Shown here: positions 17,621 through 25,845 of the stretch, piece by piece
How positions within the stretch are numbered: position 1 is the first letter of the stretch
Layout of the letters: each line of letters begins with the position of its first letter
Assembly: GCA_965220775.1 (NCBI GenBank)
Contig: OZ244845.1
Coordinates: 2,604,001 to 2,668,000 of the forward strand
Source: G963664835 sp965220775
Lineage (GTDB): Bacteria; Chloroflexota; UBA6077; FW602-bin22; JBCLEL01
Reading direction: 5' to 3'
DNA: 64,000 bases
The notes under the pieces: model-generated
What the model was told of the DNA's origin: nothing
Databases searched by the model: none
What the model saw: the letters and a program-made list of their open reading frames with translations, nothing else
Translations under genes and position numbers: made by a program

Positions 17621-17797
17621 TTCCTCGCTGGAGTACCCCTCTAATTCCCATGTGACTACCGGGTACTGTTCATTCTCGAGTATGTATTTCGCACTTGCCG
17701 CCCCGACCAAGAGCTTGTCGCCTGCCTCGATCGCGTCGGAGACGGGACGAACCCGCCTTCCATCCAACCATTGTGGCGAATGGGCCTAACAATTATA
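17621..17797 (-). promoter_or_regulatory. rplS promoter and leader
   Basis: A perfect TATAAT (minus strand, plus coordinates 17792-17797) implies a ~165-base leader before the ATG at 17620. Inside it AGTACCC and GGGTACT form a 7-bp inverted repeat whose second arm ends just before the GAGGA ribosome site. Either this is a structured regulatory leader, as known for several ribosomal-protein mRNAs, or it encodes an N-terminal extension, since the frame is open. Confidence 0.4.
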
Positions 17798-17854
17798 TCA
17801 GTCCAGATCGTGAAAGGTGCCGAGGCCAGGACTAGCTACATAGTCTTGACCTAC

Positions 17855-17956
17855 AAGGTTCCGTACCCCCGATACGGGGCCCGATTCCAGGGGCTCGAGT
17901 TCGTCACTCCAGCGAAACCCGACCCCGTACCCCGATACGAAGCCCGGCGGTTAGGC
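17855..17956. repeat. Palindrome-bearing dispersed repeats
   Basis: Two CCGTACCCC(C)GATACG units (17862-17880 and 17931-17941), with ATTCCAGG and GTTCGTCACTCCAGCG pieces of type-B repeats. The same CCCGTACC-GATACGGG palindrome occurs at 15 and 45 kb. Between 17960 and 18080 I see nothing recognisable. Confidence 0.5.
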
Positions 17957-18084
17957 GAGCCTCGTAGCGCCGCAGCACGTCCCCAGCCAAGAGGGCGGCA
18001 GACAGCAGAGTAAGCGCCTTCCAATCATTACCCTCGTGTCAATAACGTGTATTCCCCGCAACCCACGCAACAAGGGCGCCTAAT

Positions 18085-18299
18085 CACGCTGACACTGTTG
18101 TCACGATAAATGACACGTTTGTGATAACATTGGCGCTGCTACAAGTGCTTCACGCGCGCCTTCCGCGATCGCGGATGAGCCTATTGGCGCTGGGGTGAGG
18201 CTTCGTGCCCCCTTGTCGGCTCGACGTGGGATGAAGCACTTGTAGCAAAGTCAACATCCCAATGCCACAAGGGGGACTCCTCAATTAGGAGCCTCCCAA
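18085..18299 (+). promoter_or_regulatory. Promoter and structured leader of the HNH lipoprotein gene (candidate riboregulator)
   Basis: TGACACTGTTGTCA at 18089-18102 is a palindrome near a weak promoter (GATAACAT, 18123-18130). The predicted transcript then contains a perfect 15-bp inverted repeat (18138-18152 with 18232-18246) closing a 79-base domain that has inner GAGCC/GGCTC pairing. CCCCCTTGT (18208-18216) is complementary to ACAAGGGGG (18267-18275). GGGGGACTCCT (18271-18281) can instead pair with AGGAGCCTCCC (18287-18297), which contains the AGGAG ribosome site. The two pairings exclude each other, as in a translational riboswitch. No known riboswitch consensus is recognised. Confidence 0.45.
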
Positions 18300-18347
18300 A
18301 TCGCATCGCTTTCCACCACCATCCGGGCTATACCCCTAGCGATCCTG

Positions 18348-19868
18348 ATGGCCATCTTTGCGATGGTCGCCTTGATATCGTTCGTCGTCGGCTGTGACCC
18401 ACCAACGAGCACAGTCGAAGGCGAAGTTTCAACGCCGCGCCCAACCGTCATCCAGGCCACGCGGGCGCCTGATTCAAACCCGACGCCGGCTCAGACCGCC
18501 ATTGGGATGACGGCGACGCCTCCTGCCGAGCCTTTGCTAACACAATCGCCGGGGACAACGGTAGCAGCGGCGCCCGAATCATCTCCCTCGGGGAAAGTTT
18601 CAACCCCCCGCCGGGGCGTCATCCAGGCCACGCCGGCTCAGACCGTCATTGGGATGACGGCGACGCCTATTGCCGACCCTTCGCCGACTCTATCGCCGGC
18701 GCCGACAAAGGCGGCTCCCGAGTCTTCTCCAACGGCGGAGACCCTTGGGCAAACCTACTATGTAGCCAACACTGACGGGGATGGAGTCTACATCCGGCGC
18801 ACACGCGATATAGAAGACAAGATCAAAGCTTGGCCCGATGGCACGGCGATGATCGAGATCTCCCCTTCGGTCGAACTCGACAATCGCCTTTGGCGCCACG
18901 TAAGGGACCCCGACGGTAACGAGGGATACGTTCCGGCTCAGTATCTGGTGGAAACTATCGACCAGCCCACGCTAGTATTCCCTCGGCAGGCTCCTGTCCC
19001 CAGCAACATCCCCGACTACAATCGTAAAGAGTGGGGCGATTGGATCGATGCCGACGGCGATTGCCAAAACACCCGACATGAGGTGTTGATTGCCGAGTCA
19101 ACCACGCAGGTCACATTCAAGAGCGCCCGTAAGTGTCGGGTCGCCTCCGGTACCTGGGACGGCCCCTTCACCGGCCGGCAGTTCAGCGATCCCAGCAAGC
19201 TCGACATTGACCACATGGTGCCTCTCAAAAATGCCCACCTTTCGGGTGGCTGGGACTGGGATAAGGCCAAGAAGAGACGATTCGCGAACGATTTGAGCTA
19301 TGACGGCCATCTAAATGCCGTGCTCAACTCCGCGAACAGGTCCAAGGGCAGCAGGGGCCCGGAACACTGGGAGCCGCCGGACCAGAGCTATTGGTGTGAG
19401 TACGCAATCCACTGGATCAACATCAAGGTCGACTGGAATCTAACGGCCACCGGGGCTGAGCTTGCCGCTTTGAAACAAATGCTCAATACCTGCGATCCGA
19501 ATGCGGGCATTGGTGTTGTGCAGCCATCGAAAGAATCGACGACGCCGGCGTCAGCGACTCCGACCCCAGAACCGAAGGCGACGGCAGTACCTCCAACTGC
19601 AACAAGGCCTGCACCAGCACCCACTGCCACCGCGGCACCAACCACACCAACGCCGACCGTGGAGCCCACTGCCACCGCAATTCCGGCTACCCCAGCTCCG
19701 GCTCTCCTGTACGATCCAAACGGACCGGACAGAAACTGCACAGACTTCGACACTTGGCGACAGGCCCAGGATTTCTACCTGGCTGCCGGCGGGCCGGAAA
19801 CTGACCGGCACCGCCTAGACCGCGATAGGGATGGAATCGCATGTGAGAGTCTTCCCGGTGGGCCGTAG
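18348..19868 (+). CDS. Secreted lipoprotein nuclease: SH3b-like, HNH (DUF1524/GmrSD-type) and Excalibur domains
   Basis: 506 residues from ATG 18348. Starts with a hydrophobic segment ending in the lipobox VVGC, so it is likely a lipoprotein on the cell surface. Long Thr/Pro/Ala-rich linkers contain a duplicated TPR..VIQAT segment. Then an SH3b-like wall-binding domain (YYVANTDGDGVYIRR), an HNH nuclease domain with DIDHMVPLKNAH and NRSKGSRGPEHWEP, a second Pro/Thr linker, and a C-terminal Excalibur calcium-binding motif (DRDRDGIACE). Probably degrades extracellular DNA. An upstream in-frame ATC at 18300, 8 bases after AGGAG, would add 16 residues including an Arg and give a better signal peptide. 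Confidence 0.85.
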   Translation: MAIFAMVALISFVVGCDPPTSTVEGEVSTPRPTVIQATRAPDSNPTPAQTAIGMTATPPAEPLLTQSPGTTVAAAPESSPSGKVSTPRRGVIQATPAQTVIGMTATPIADPSPTLSPAPTKAAPESSPTAETLGQTYYVANTDGDGVYIRRTRDIEDKIKAWPDGTAMIEISPSVELDNRLWRHVRDPDGNEGYVPAQYLVETIDQPTLVFPRQAPVPSNIPDYNRKEWGDWIDADGDCQNTRHEVLIAESTTQVTFKSARKCRVASGTWDGPFTGRQFSDPSKLDIDHMVPLKNAHLSGGWDWDKAKKRRFANDLSYDGHLNAVLNSANRSKGSRGPEHWEPPDQSYWCEYAIHWINIKVDWNLTATGAELAALKQMLNTCDPNAGIGVVQPSKESTTPASATPTPEPKATAVPPTATRPAPAPTATAAPTTPTPTVEPTATAIPATPAPALLYDPNGPDRNCTDFDTWRQAQDFYLAAGGPETDRHRLDRDRDGIACESLPGGP

Positions 19869-19890
19869 TTGGGCCGCGCCGCCGGCTCCG

Positions 19891-20184
19891 CTACTCTCCC
19901 TGCAACACCTGAATCTCTATCGAAATAAGCTCGACGTCCGGCCTCGTGTCTTCGATCCAACCAACCGCCCGCTCGATCACCTGCTGGGCGACGGTCGGAC
20001 TGCCGCTAACGCAGGCCAGCCCCACCTCGGCCGTTTGCCAGCTCTCCAGGTGACCGATCTCGGCTGTCGCCAGCTTGAGATGATTGTTGACTCTCGACAG
20101 GACCGACTTGACGACTTTGCGCTTGTCCTTCAACGATCCGCTGCCCGGTATGTCGATGATTAGCCGAGCCATTCCGATAAACAT
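19891..20184 (-). CDS. DUF503 family protein (YlxP-like)
   Basis: 97 residues beginning MFIGMARLIIDIPGSGSLKDKR, the family hallmark, then VVKSVLSRVNNHLKLATAEI. DUF503 proteins are small ferredoxin-like-fold proteins often near ribosome maturation genes (rbfA, infB); function unclear. Here it follows an EamA transporter 12 bases upstream and converges with the lipoprotein gene. Confidence 0.9.
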   Translation of the reverse strand: MFIGMARLIIDIPGSGSLKDKRKVVKSVLSRVNNHLKLATAEIGHLESWQTAEVGLACVSGSPTVAQQVIERAVGWIEDTRPDVELISIEIQVLQGE

Positions 20185-20196
20185 CTCTAAGATACC

Positions 20197-21135
20197 CTAT
20201 CTCTTTGCCACTACCCATGTGACGCCGGCCAGGGTCACGACCGCGCCGGCCAGCGCCGGCCAGGTGAGCTGCTCTCCTAGGAATATGGCGCTTAGCGCTA
20301 TACCGCCGATTACTTCCTGGGTGGCTATCAGATTCACGTAGGTGGGATTGGTCAGCCGGACCGCCGTATTGTACAGCGTGTGGCCAATTGCCAGAGGAAA
20401 GATTCCTAGCGCGATAATGGCTATCCATTGGCTGGAGCCGGCTGCGGCAATCTCCCCGGGCACAACAAGAGCGATCGGCAACAGCCAGAGGCCGGCGGTC
20501 GTATAGACGGTGGCCGCGTAGGTCGCCACCGGCACCGTTCTTCGTTCAGCCCGGCCTGCCACCGAGTAAAGGCCGTAGCACAGGGCCGATCCGACCGCCA
20601 TCAGATCGCCGAGCGCCATCCTTGGATCCAGCCTCGTCTCGAAGCCGGCGATCAGAGCGACTCCGACGAATACTACCGGCAACCCAAGCAGCTTGCCGGC
20701 CGATAGTCGCTCGCCAAGCATGATCCAGGTGAATATCGCTACGAATACCGGGGACGTGTAGACGAGCGTCAGGCTATGGGCGACGGTGGTGTAGGACAGC
20801 GACGCAACGTATAGCTGGAAATGGAGCGCTGCGATCAGACCGTAGAGCGCCAGCCGGCGAAGCTGACGTGCATCTGGGCCCGGAGACCCGATGATCAAGG
20901 CCAGCGCCGCAATCGCCAAACCGGCGATGAGCATACGGCCCGACGTTATCAGTGCCGGCGATAGCGGCGCCGCCCAGCGCACTAAAACCGGACTCGTGCT
21001 GAACAAACAGGCCGCGACCACCATCAGAGATATGGCAAGTCCGCGCCGCTCGGCTACCTCACCGCCGGCGCTCCTGGCCAATCTGACCAATAGAGCGAAA
21101 TCAGTACCGACTATCCTACCTTCACCTTCCCCCAA
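20197..21135 (-). CDS. EamA/DMT-superfamily membrane transporter
   Basis: About 312 residues with ten predicted membrane helices in two homologous EamA halves; first half SRMLIAGLAIAAL and YVASLSYTTVAHSLTLVYTSPV, second half NPTYVNLIATQEVIGGIALSAIFLGE. The family exports metabolites or amino acids and takes up some solutes. The start is uncertain: TTG 21135 opens the frame, but the first helix begins near residue 34 and later TTG codons are possible. Confidence 0.88.
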   Translation of the reverse strand: MGEGEGRIVGTDFALLVRLARSAGGEVAERRGLAISLMVVAACLFSTSPVLVRWAAPLSPALITSGRMLIAGLAIAALALIIGSPGPDARQLRRLALYGLIAALHFQLYVASLSYTTVAHSLTLVYTSPVFVAIFTWIMLGERLSAGKLLGLPVVFVGVALIAGFETRLDPRMALGDLMAVGSALCYGLYSVAGRAERRTVPVATYAATVYTTAGLWLLPIALVVPGEIAAAGSSQWIAIIALGIFPLAIGHTLYNTAVRLTNPTYVNLIATQEVIGGIALSAIFLGEQLTWPALAGAVVTLAGVTWVVAKR

Positions 21136-21227
21136 TCACGCAGTGTTCCGCCTGTTGACGACTGCGATGATTGTAGGCTGCGTCCGCTCTTCGGGCGCCG
21201 ATTCACAATGAGCATCCAAGCTCTGAG

Positions 21228-21300
21228 TGAAGGGAGCAGCCGGATACATGCTATGACATCAACTCCGGTGACATCTTTACAGACGGTGGACGCCATTTGT
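21228..21300. repeat. Type-D repeat, left copy
   Basis: Shares about two thirds of its bases with 25638-25710 in the same orientation, including GCAGCCGG, GACAT, and TTTACAGAC-GTGGAC. The two copies bracket the large repeat-protein locus. Confidence 0.45.
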
Positions 21301-21440
21301 ACGGACCAGCATTTTCATAGCCAATGGGCAATAACGACGAAAAGCCTCGGCCCTCGTCGCTCCTTCTTTTCGAGTGGGCGTTCAGCTTGGAGCAGGAGCG
21401 GGAGGAACTGATCGGCGCAGGGCGCTGACCGCAAAACCAC

Positions 21441-21477
21441 AGGGGAGGCCATCGACATATCGACGGTGGCCTCCCCT
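21441..21477. other. Strong stem-loop between genes
   Basis: An exact 11-bp stem AGGGGAGGCCA/TGGCCTCCCCT (21441-21451 with 21467-21477) around a 15-base loop that itself contains TCGA...TCGA. A T6 run is 24 bases downstream, too far for a classic terminator. Nothing else is recognised between 21301 and 21541. Confidence 0.5.
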
Positions 21478-21541
21478 GCTCATCCACGTATGCGGGGCCC
21501 TTTTTTGTTGCCCGAAAACATGCAATTCCAGGCGAGGCGGG

Positions 21542-21799
21542 CTACGGTCCGGCGTCCACCGTTACGGTGTACCTCTTCAGCAGCGCCCAGAGGTTGGCGG
21601 GGTCCCGAAGCTCGATGACCACCGTGCCCTCCCGGCAGCCGGCCAGACTGAGCGATTGGTCAACGCTCATCTGGTACCCCGAGTAGTGCGCGCTCCCCAG
21701 ACCTCTCCGGCTGGCGGAAGCGGATTGGCCGTCGAGTATCCTACCGTTCCCGTGCTGCTCAGCGCTCCGTCGAAGCCGTTTAAGTTCAACTCTATCCAA
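21542..21799 (-). pseudogene. Remnant of a repeat-protein C-terminal domain
   Basis: An 85-codon frame whose second half (SVDQSLSLAGCREGTVVIEL, then YTVTVDAGP) reads like the last beta-rich domain of a secreted repeat protein, ending in the same VTV style as the neighbouring gene. The first half is basic and not protein-like. It lies 80 bases downstream of the large gene on the same strand, so it may be a detached or older C-terminus of that protein. Confidence 0.35.
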
Positions 21800-21879
21800 C
21801 CAGCTGTCCCGCGGTGCGAAATGCTGCCATCTCCCGACGAAGGGTTTGTACTCCGGGGTCGACTCTAACCACGCATCCG

Positions 21880-24800
21880 CTAAGTTGTGGACTCCTCCGC
21901 CTCCGGCTCTGGGTCCGGCGCAGCTTCGGCTCGGGTGACGGTGACCGCGTAGGTCTTCGTGCGTTCCCCGTCCTCGGCAGTGACTTCGACGCTGACGACG
22001 TTGGAGCCGACTGACAACTCGACGGTCCCGTCCTCGTCGGTTTCCTCGCCCAGCCTCAACACGTAGCTGGCTCCCTCGTCGTTGGCGGTCGCCGTCACCG
22101 TAGTCTGCTCAACGTCGTGGGCGACGCTAACCTCGTAGCTCGTGGTGTCCGAGTCGAAGGTCAAGGGGACGTCGCTCAACTCCAGGCTGCTTAGCGTCGC
22201 GTCGGTAGAGAGTACCGGCGGGTCGGCCCGGTTGACGGTGACCGTGTAGGTCCGGGTGGTCTCCCCGTCCTCGGCGGTGACTTCGATGCGGACGACGTTG
22301 GAGCCCACGGCCAACTCGACGGTTCCGTCCTCGTCAGTTTCCTCGCCCAGCTTCACCGCATAGCTGGCCCCGTCGTTGTTGGCGGTCGCCGTCACCGTAG
22401 TCTGCTCAACGTCGTGGGCGACGCTAACCTCGTAGCTCATCGTGTCCGAGTCGAAGGTCAAGGGGACGTCGCTCAACTCCAGGCTGCTTAGCGTCGCGTC
22501 GGCGGAGAGTTCCGGCGCAGCTTCGGCTCGGGTGACGGTGACCGTGTAGGTCAGGGTCGTCTCCGCGTCCTCGGCAGTGACTTCGACGCTGACGACGTTG
22601 GAGCCCACGGCCAACTCGACGGTCCCGTCCTCATCGGTTTCCTCGCCCAGCTTCAACACGTAGCTGGCCCCTTCGTTGTTGGCGGTCGCCGTCACCGTGG
22701 TCTGCTCCACGTCGTGGGCGACGCTCACCTCGTAGCTCGTGGTGCCCGAGTCGAAGGTGAAGGGGACGTCGCTCAACTCCAGGCTGCTTAGCGTCGCGTC
22801 GGTAAATGGTACCACCGGGTCGGCCCGGTTGACGGTGACCGTGTAGGTCAGGGTCGTCTCCCCGTCCTCGGCAGTGACTTCGACGCTGGCGACGTTGGAG
22901 CCGACTGACAACTCGACGGTCCCGTCCTCATCGGTTTCCTCGCCCAGCTTCAACACGTAGCTGGCCCCCTCGTTGTTGGCGGTCGCCATCACCGTGGTCT
23001 GCTCCACGTCGTGGGCGACGCTCACTTCGTAGCTCGTGGTGTCCGACTCGAAGGTGAAGGGGACGTCGCTCAACTCCAGGCTGCTTAGCGTCGCGTCGGT
23101 AAAGGGTACCACCGGGTCGGCCCGGTTGACGGTCACCGTGTAGGTCAGGGTGGTCTCCCCGTCCTCGGCAGTGACTTCGATGCTGACGACGTTGGAGCCG
23201 ACTGACAACTCGACGGTCCCGTCCTCATCGGTTTCCTCGCCCAGCTTCAACACGTAGCTGGCCCCCTCGTTGTTGGCGGTCGCCATCACCGTGGTCTGCT
23301 CCACGTCGTGGGCGACGCTCACTTCGTAGCTCGTGGTGTCCGACTCGAAGGTGAAGGGGACGTCGCTCAACTCCAGGCTGCTTAGCGTGGCGTCGGTAGA
23401 GGTTGCCGGCGGAGCTTCGACTCTAGTGACGGTGACCGTGTAGGTCCGGGTGGTCTCCTCCTCCTGGGCGGTGACTGCGATGCTGATGGTGGTGGAGCCC
23501 ACGGTCAACTCGACCATTCCGTCCTCGCCCAGCTTGACTGTGTAGCTGGCGGTATCCGAGGCAAAGGTGAAGGCCACGTCGCTCAATGCCAAGCTGCTTG
23601 GCGTGGCGTCGGTAGAGAGTACCGGCGGAGCCTCGGCTCGGGTGACGGTGACCGCGTAGGTCTTCGTGCTTTCCCCGTCCTCGGCAGTAACTTCGACGCT
23701 GACGACGTTGGAGCCGACTGACAACTCGACGAGCCCGTCCTCGTCGGTGTCCTCGCCCAGCTTCACCGCGTAGCTGGCTCCCTCGTCGTTGGCGGTCGTC
23801 GTCACCGTAGTCTGCTCAACGTCGTGGGCGACGCTCACCTCGTAGCTCGTGGTGTCCGAGTCGAAGGTGAAGGGGACGTCGCTCAACTCCAGGCTGCCTA
23901 GCGTGGCGTCGGTAGAGGGTGCCGGCGGCGAGCCCGGGTCGGTGACCGAGAAGTTGGCGCTGTCGGACGCCAGTTGGTCGTTATCGGCGGAGGCGACGCT
24001 GACTTCGAGAGTGTAGTCGCCGGGCGGACAGGCGGCTGAAATGGCCCCGCCGCGAATCTCGGGGTCTTCATCGACCTTGAACATGTAGCGGTCGAAACCG
24101 ATGCCCCCGCCTTCACAGACGTCGACAGCGCCGTTCGCGTCGAGCACGTCGGCGCGGAAGACGAGGTTGGCGTCCTGCCCGATGGTCAGACCTGCGAAGG
24201 TCATCGTGACGGCGGCCTCGGTGTTCAGGGGGACGGAGGCGGGCACCGTGAGCTGGACCGTCGCGACGTCGCCCTGTTGATCCTGTGGATTCCCCGGAAC
24301 ATCCAGTACGAGCGGTTGGCCGAGGGCGGTATTTATGCCACTATATCTCCGGTTCTCGGGGAACGTCGCCGAGTCAACCGTGATCGTCACCTGCTCCGGC
24401 TCGTTGCCCTCCACCTTGACGCCGACTGGTTCGGAGGCGAATGCGCCGGCCTCAACCACAACGGTTGTACTCGAAAGCGTCCCGCCCTGGGCTGAGAGCG
24501 TGACGGTCAGATCGAACGGTGCGCCCTCGGCGACCCCGACGACGAACTCGCTGTCGCCCTGCGGCTCCAGTTCCGCCGTAAGCGTGAAGGGTGCTCCCTC
24601 ATTGCCGCCAAGCTGCAATGATTCCAGGCTGACGAGACCGCCGAAGACGGCCTCAGGCAGATCGCTCAGGGAGTTCTCGGCCAGGTGCAACGCCCTCAGG
24701 CTAGTGAGACCGTCGAAGATGCCTTGAGGCAACGTTTCGAGGGCGTTGTTCCTTACGATGTACAGCGACGTCAGACCGGTGAGACCATCGAAAACGTCCT

Positions 24801-25167
24801 CAGGCAACGTTTCGAGGCCGCTGTCTGTCAGCTGCAGGTCGTCCAGATTGGCAAGACCTTCGAAGTCTCCCGACTTCAACACAAGTATTTCCCGTATCGA
24901 CAGAACCAGCTCTCCCGTGATCCCGCCCAGGTCGGCGTCGGTAACCGCCGCGCAGTCGCTGACGTCGGTGAGTTTGGCGAGAATCGCATCGCGCACCTGT
25001 GGGGTGCGGTCGCAGATATTGACGATGGTGGGTTCAGCATCAGCCTGCTGAGCGAGTGCGACACCGCTCAGAGAGACGGGAGTGGGTGCGAATGCGAAGA
25101 CTGACAGCAAGGCCAGTGCTACAACTCCCCGCAGAATCAAGTGTAGGTTAGGCAATCGATATGGCAT
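21880..25167 (-). CDS. Secreted leucine-rich-repeat protein with seven cadherin-like beta-sandwich repeats
   Basis: 1095 residues. Residues 1-40 are a signal peptide ending AQQADA. Next is a small LRR block with repeats such as LETLPEDVFDGL and LSDLPEAVFGGL. A middle beta-rich region with Cys pairs follows, then seven tandem copies of a ~98-residue Cadherin-like (PF12733-type) domain starting STDATLSSLELSDV and ending TYTVTVTRAEA. Repeat 2 lacks about 25 residues. It is very acidic, as expected for an extracellular, probably calcium-binding, adhesion-type protein. There is no C-terminal anchor or sorting signal. GGAGG lies 6 bases before ATG. Confidence 0.85.
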   Translation of the reverse strand: MPYRLPNLHLILRGVVALALLSVFAFAPTPVSLSGVALAQQADAEPTIVNICDRTPQVRDAILAKLTDVSDCAAVTDADLGGITGELVLSIREILVLKSGDFEGLANLDDLQLTDSGLETLPEDVFDGLTGLTSLYIVRNNALETLPQGIFDGLTSLRALHLAENSLSDLPEAVFGGLVSLESLQLGGNEGAPFTLTAELEPQGDSEFVVGVAEGAPFDLTVTLSAQGGTLSSTTVVVEAGAFASEPVGVKVEGNEPEQVTITVDSATFPENRRYSGINTALGQPLVLDVPGNPQDQQGDVATVQLTVPASVPLNTEAAVTMTFAGLTIGQDANLVFRADVLDANGAVDVCEGGGIGFDRYMFKVDEDPEIRGGAISAACPPGDYTLEVSVASADNDQLASDSANFSVTDPGSPPAPSTDATLGSLELSDVPFTFDSDTTSYEVSVAHDVEQTTVTTTANDEGASYAVKLGEDTDEDGLVELSVGSNVVSVEVTAEDGESTKTYAVTVTRAEAPPVLSTDATPSSLALSDVAFTFASDTASYTVKLGEDGMVELTVGSTTISIAVTAQEEETTRTYTVTVTRVEAPPATSTDATLSSLELSDVPFTFESDTTSYEVSVAHDVEQTTVMATANNEGASYVLKLGEETDEDGTVELSVGSNVVSIEVTAEDGETTLTYTVTVNRADPVVPFTDATLSSLELSDVPFTFESDTTSYEVSVAHDVEQTTVMATANNEGASYVLKLGEETDEDGTVELSVGSNVASVEVTAEDGETTLTYTVTVNRADPVVPFTDATLSSLELSDVPFTFDSGTTSYEVSVAHDVEQTTVTATANNEGASYVLKLGEETDEDGTVELAVGSNVVSVEVTAEDAETTLTYTVTVTRAEAAPELSADATLSSLELSDVPLTFDSDTMSYEVSVAHDVEQTTVTATANNDGASYAVKLGEETDEDGTVELAVGSNVVRIEVTAEDGETTRTYTVTVNRADPPVLSTDATLSSLELSDVPLTFDSDTTSYEVSVAHDVEQTTVTATANDEGASYVLRLGEETDEDGTVELSVGSNVVSVEVTAEDGERTKTYAVTVTRAEAAPDPEPEAEESTT
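21895..23916 (-). repeat. Tandem ~297-bp intragenic repeats
   Basis: Seven units whose starts fall near 23916, 23619, 23398, 23101, 22803, 22505 and 22210 on the minus strand, giving intervals of about 297, 221, 297, 298, 298 and 295 bases. Neighbouring units 3 and 4 are almost identical at DNA level, so recent duplication or gene conversion is likely. Confidence 0.9.
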
Positions 25168-25185
25168 TATGTCCTCCGTTACACG

Positions 25186-25461
25186 TCACAAGCAGACTGT
25201 GAAATTGCTTGAGTCAACCTCGAAATCAGACGAACCCCTTAAGTAGATGATGCCGGTATACTCCACAAGCAGCGTTGTCGCTTCTTCGCCCAAGTAGGTC
25301 TTGGGGCGCTGGTCCAGGCGATTCTGCCACTCCCACCTCTCCAACTCCCGCTCAACGGCGGCGAGCGCCGCTGCACTCATCGTACGGTTGCTCTCTCATG
25401 CTTGGCGGCGGAGGCGTTCGTGAAGGCCGTCCGGTATGTTCCTTACTCGCAGATCGGCCAT
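25186..25461 (-). pseudogene. Broken FitA/RHH-type antitoxin gene
   Basis: From ATG 25461 the frame reads MADLRVRNIPDGLHERLRRQ, the start of a ribbon-helix-helix FitA-like antitoxin. After one more residue comes an in-frame TGA (codon 22, where CGA/Arg would fit), then the same frame continues ESNRT and SAAALAAVERELERWEW, the normal continuation. After TTLLVE the homology is lost. No PIN/FitB toxin follows. So this is an antitoxin inactivated by a nonsense change, with a lost 3' end and partner. Confidence 0.6.
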
Positions 25462-25637
25462 ATGGCGAGAATACCATGACATTCGCGTCAATAGAAGGCG
25501 GCAGTGGTACCATTGTCAGGGGATTTTTCTACTCTCTAACGCCTGATGACGTCAATGAGGAGATAGAATCCCAAATCCGCCGCCTAACTTGTGAGGGAGG
25601 CTTCCGGCGCCGGTTCACCGCGTGAGTCCACGCACTT

Positions 25638-25710
25638 AGCGAAGGGCGCAGCCGGCCCCGCGCTACGACATTAGCTGCGCCGATATATTTACAGACTGTG
25701 GACACCGTTT
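25638..25710. repeat. Type-D repeat, right copy
   Basis: Partner of 21228-21300, same orientation; see shared TTTACAGAC-GTGGAC. From here to 25845 I see only a possible TTGACC at 25787 and no gene. Confidence 0.45.
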
Positions 25711-25845
25711 CCGCTAACCGGTATCTTGTTTAACGTATATCGGGAGTGGTAATTGGGTGCCTTCCAATCGGAGTGGCCGTCATCTTTGACCGATGGAAAT
25801 ATGTCGTCGTGCCCCGGGAATCGGTAAAGCGGAACACGTGCACCA

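Noticed and set aside
17621..17767. 49-residue N-terminal extension of bL19
   Set aside because: Not used for the gene call because canonical bL19 begins at 17620; kept only as a leader-region question.
18138..18246. 6S RNA, SRP RNA or RNase P RNA
   Set aside because: The stem is strong, but none of the conserved core sequences of these RNAs is present.
21251..21487. 78-codon minus-strand frame near the stem-loop
   Set aside because: Low-complexity Ser/Arg/Pro product running through a hairpin; no support.
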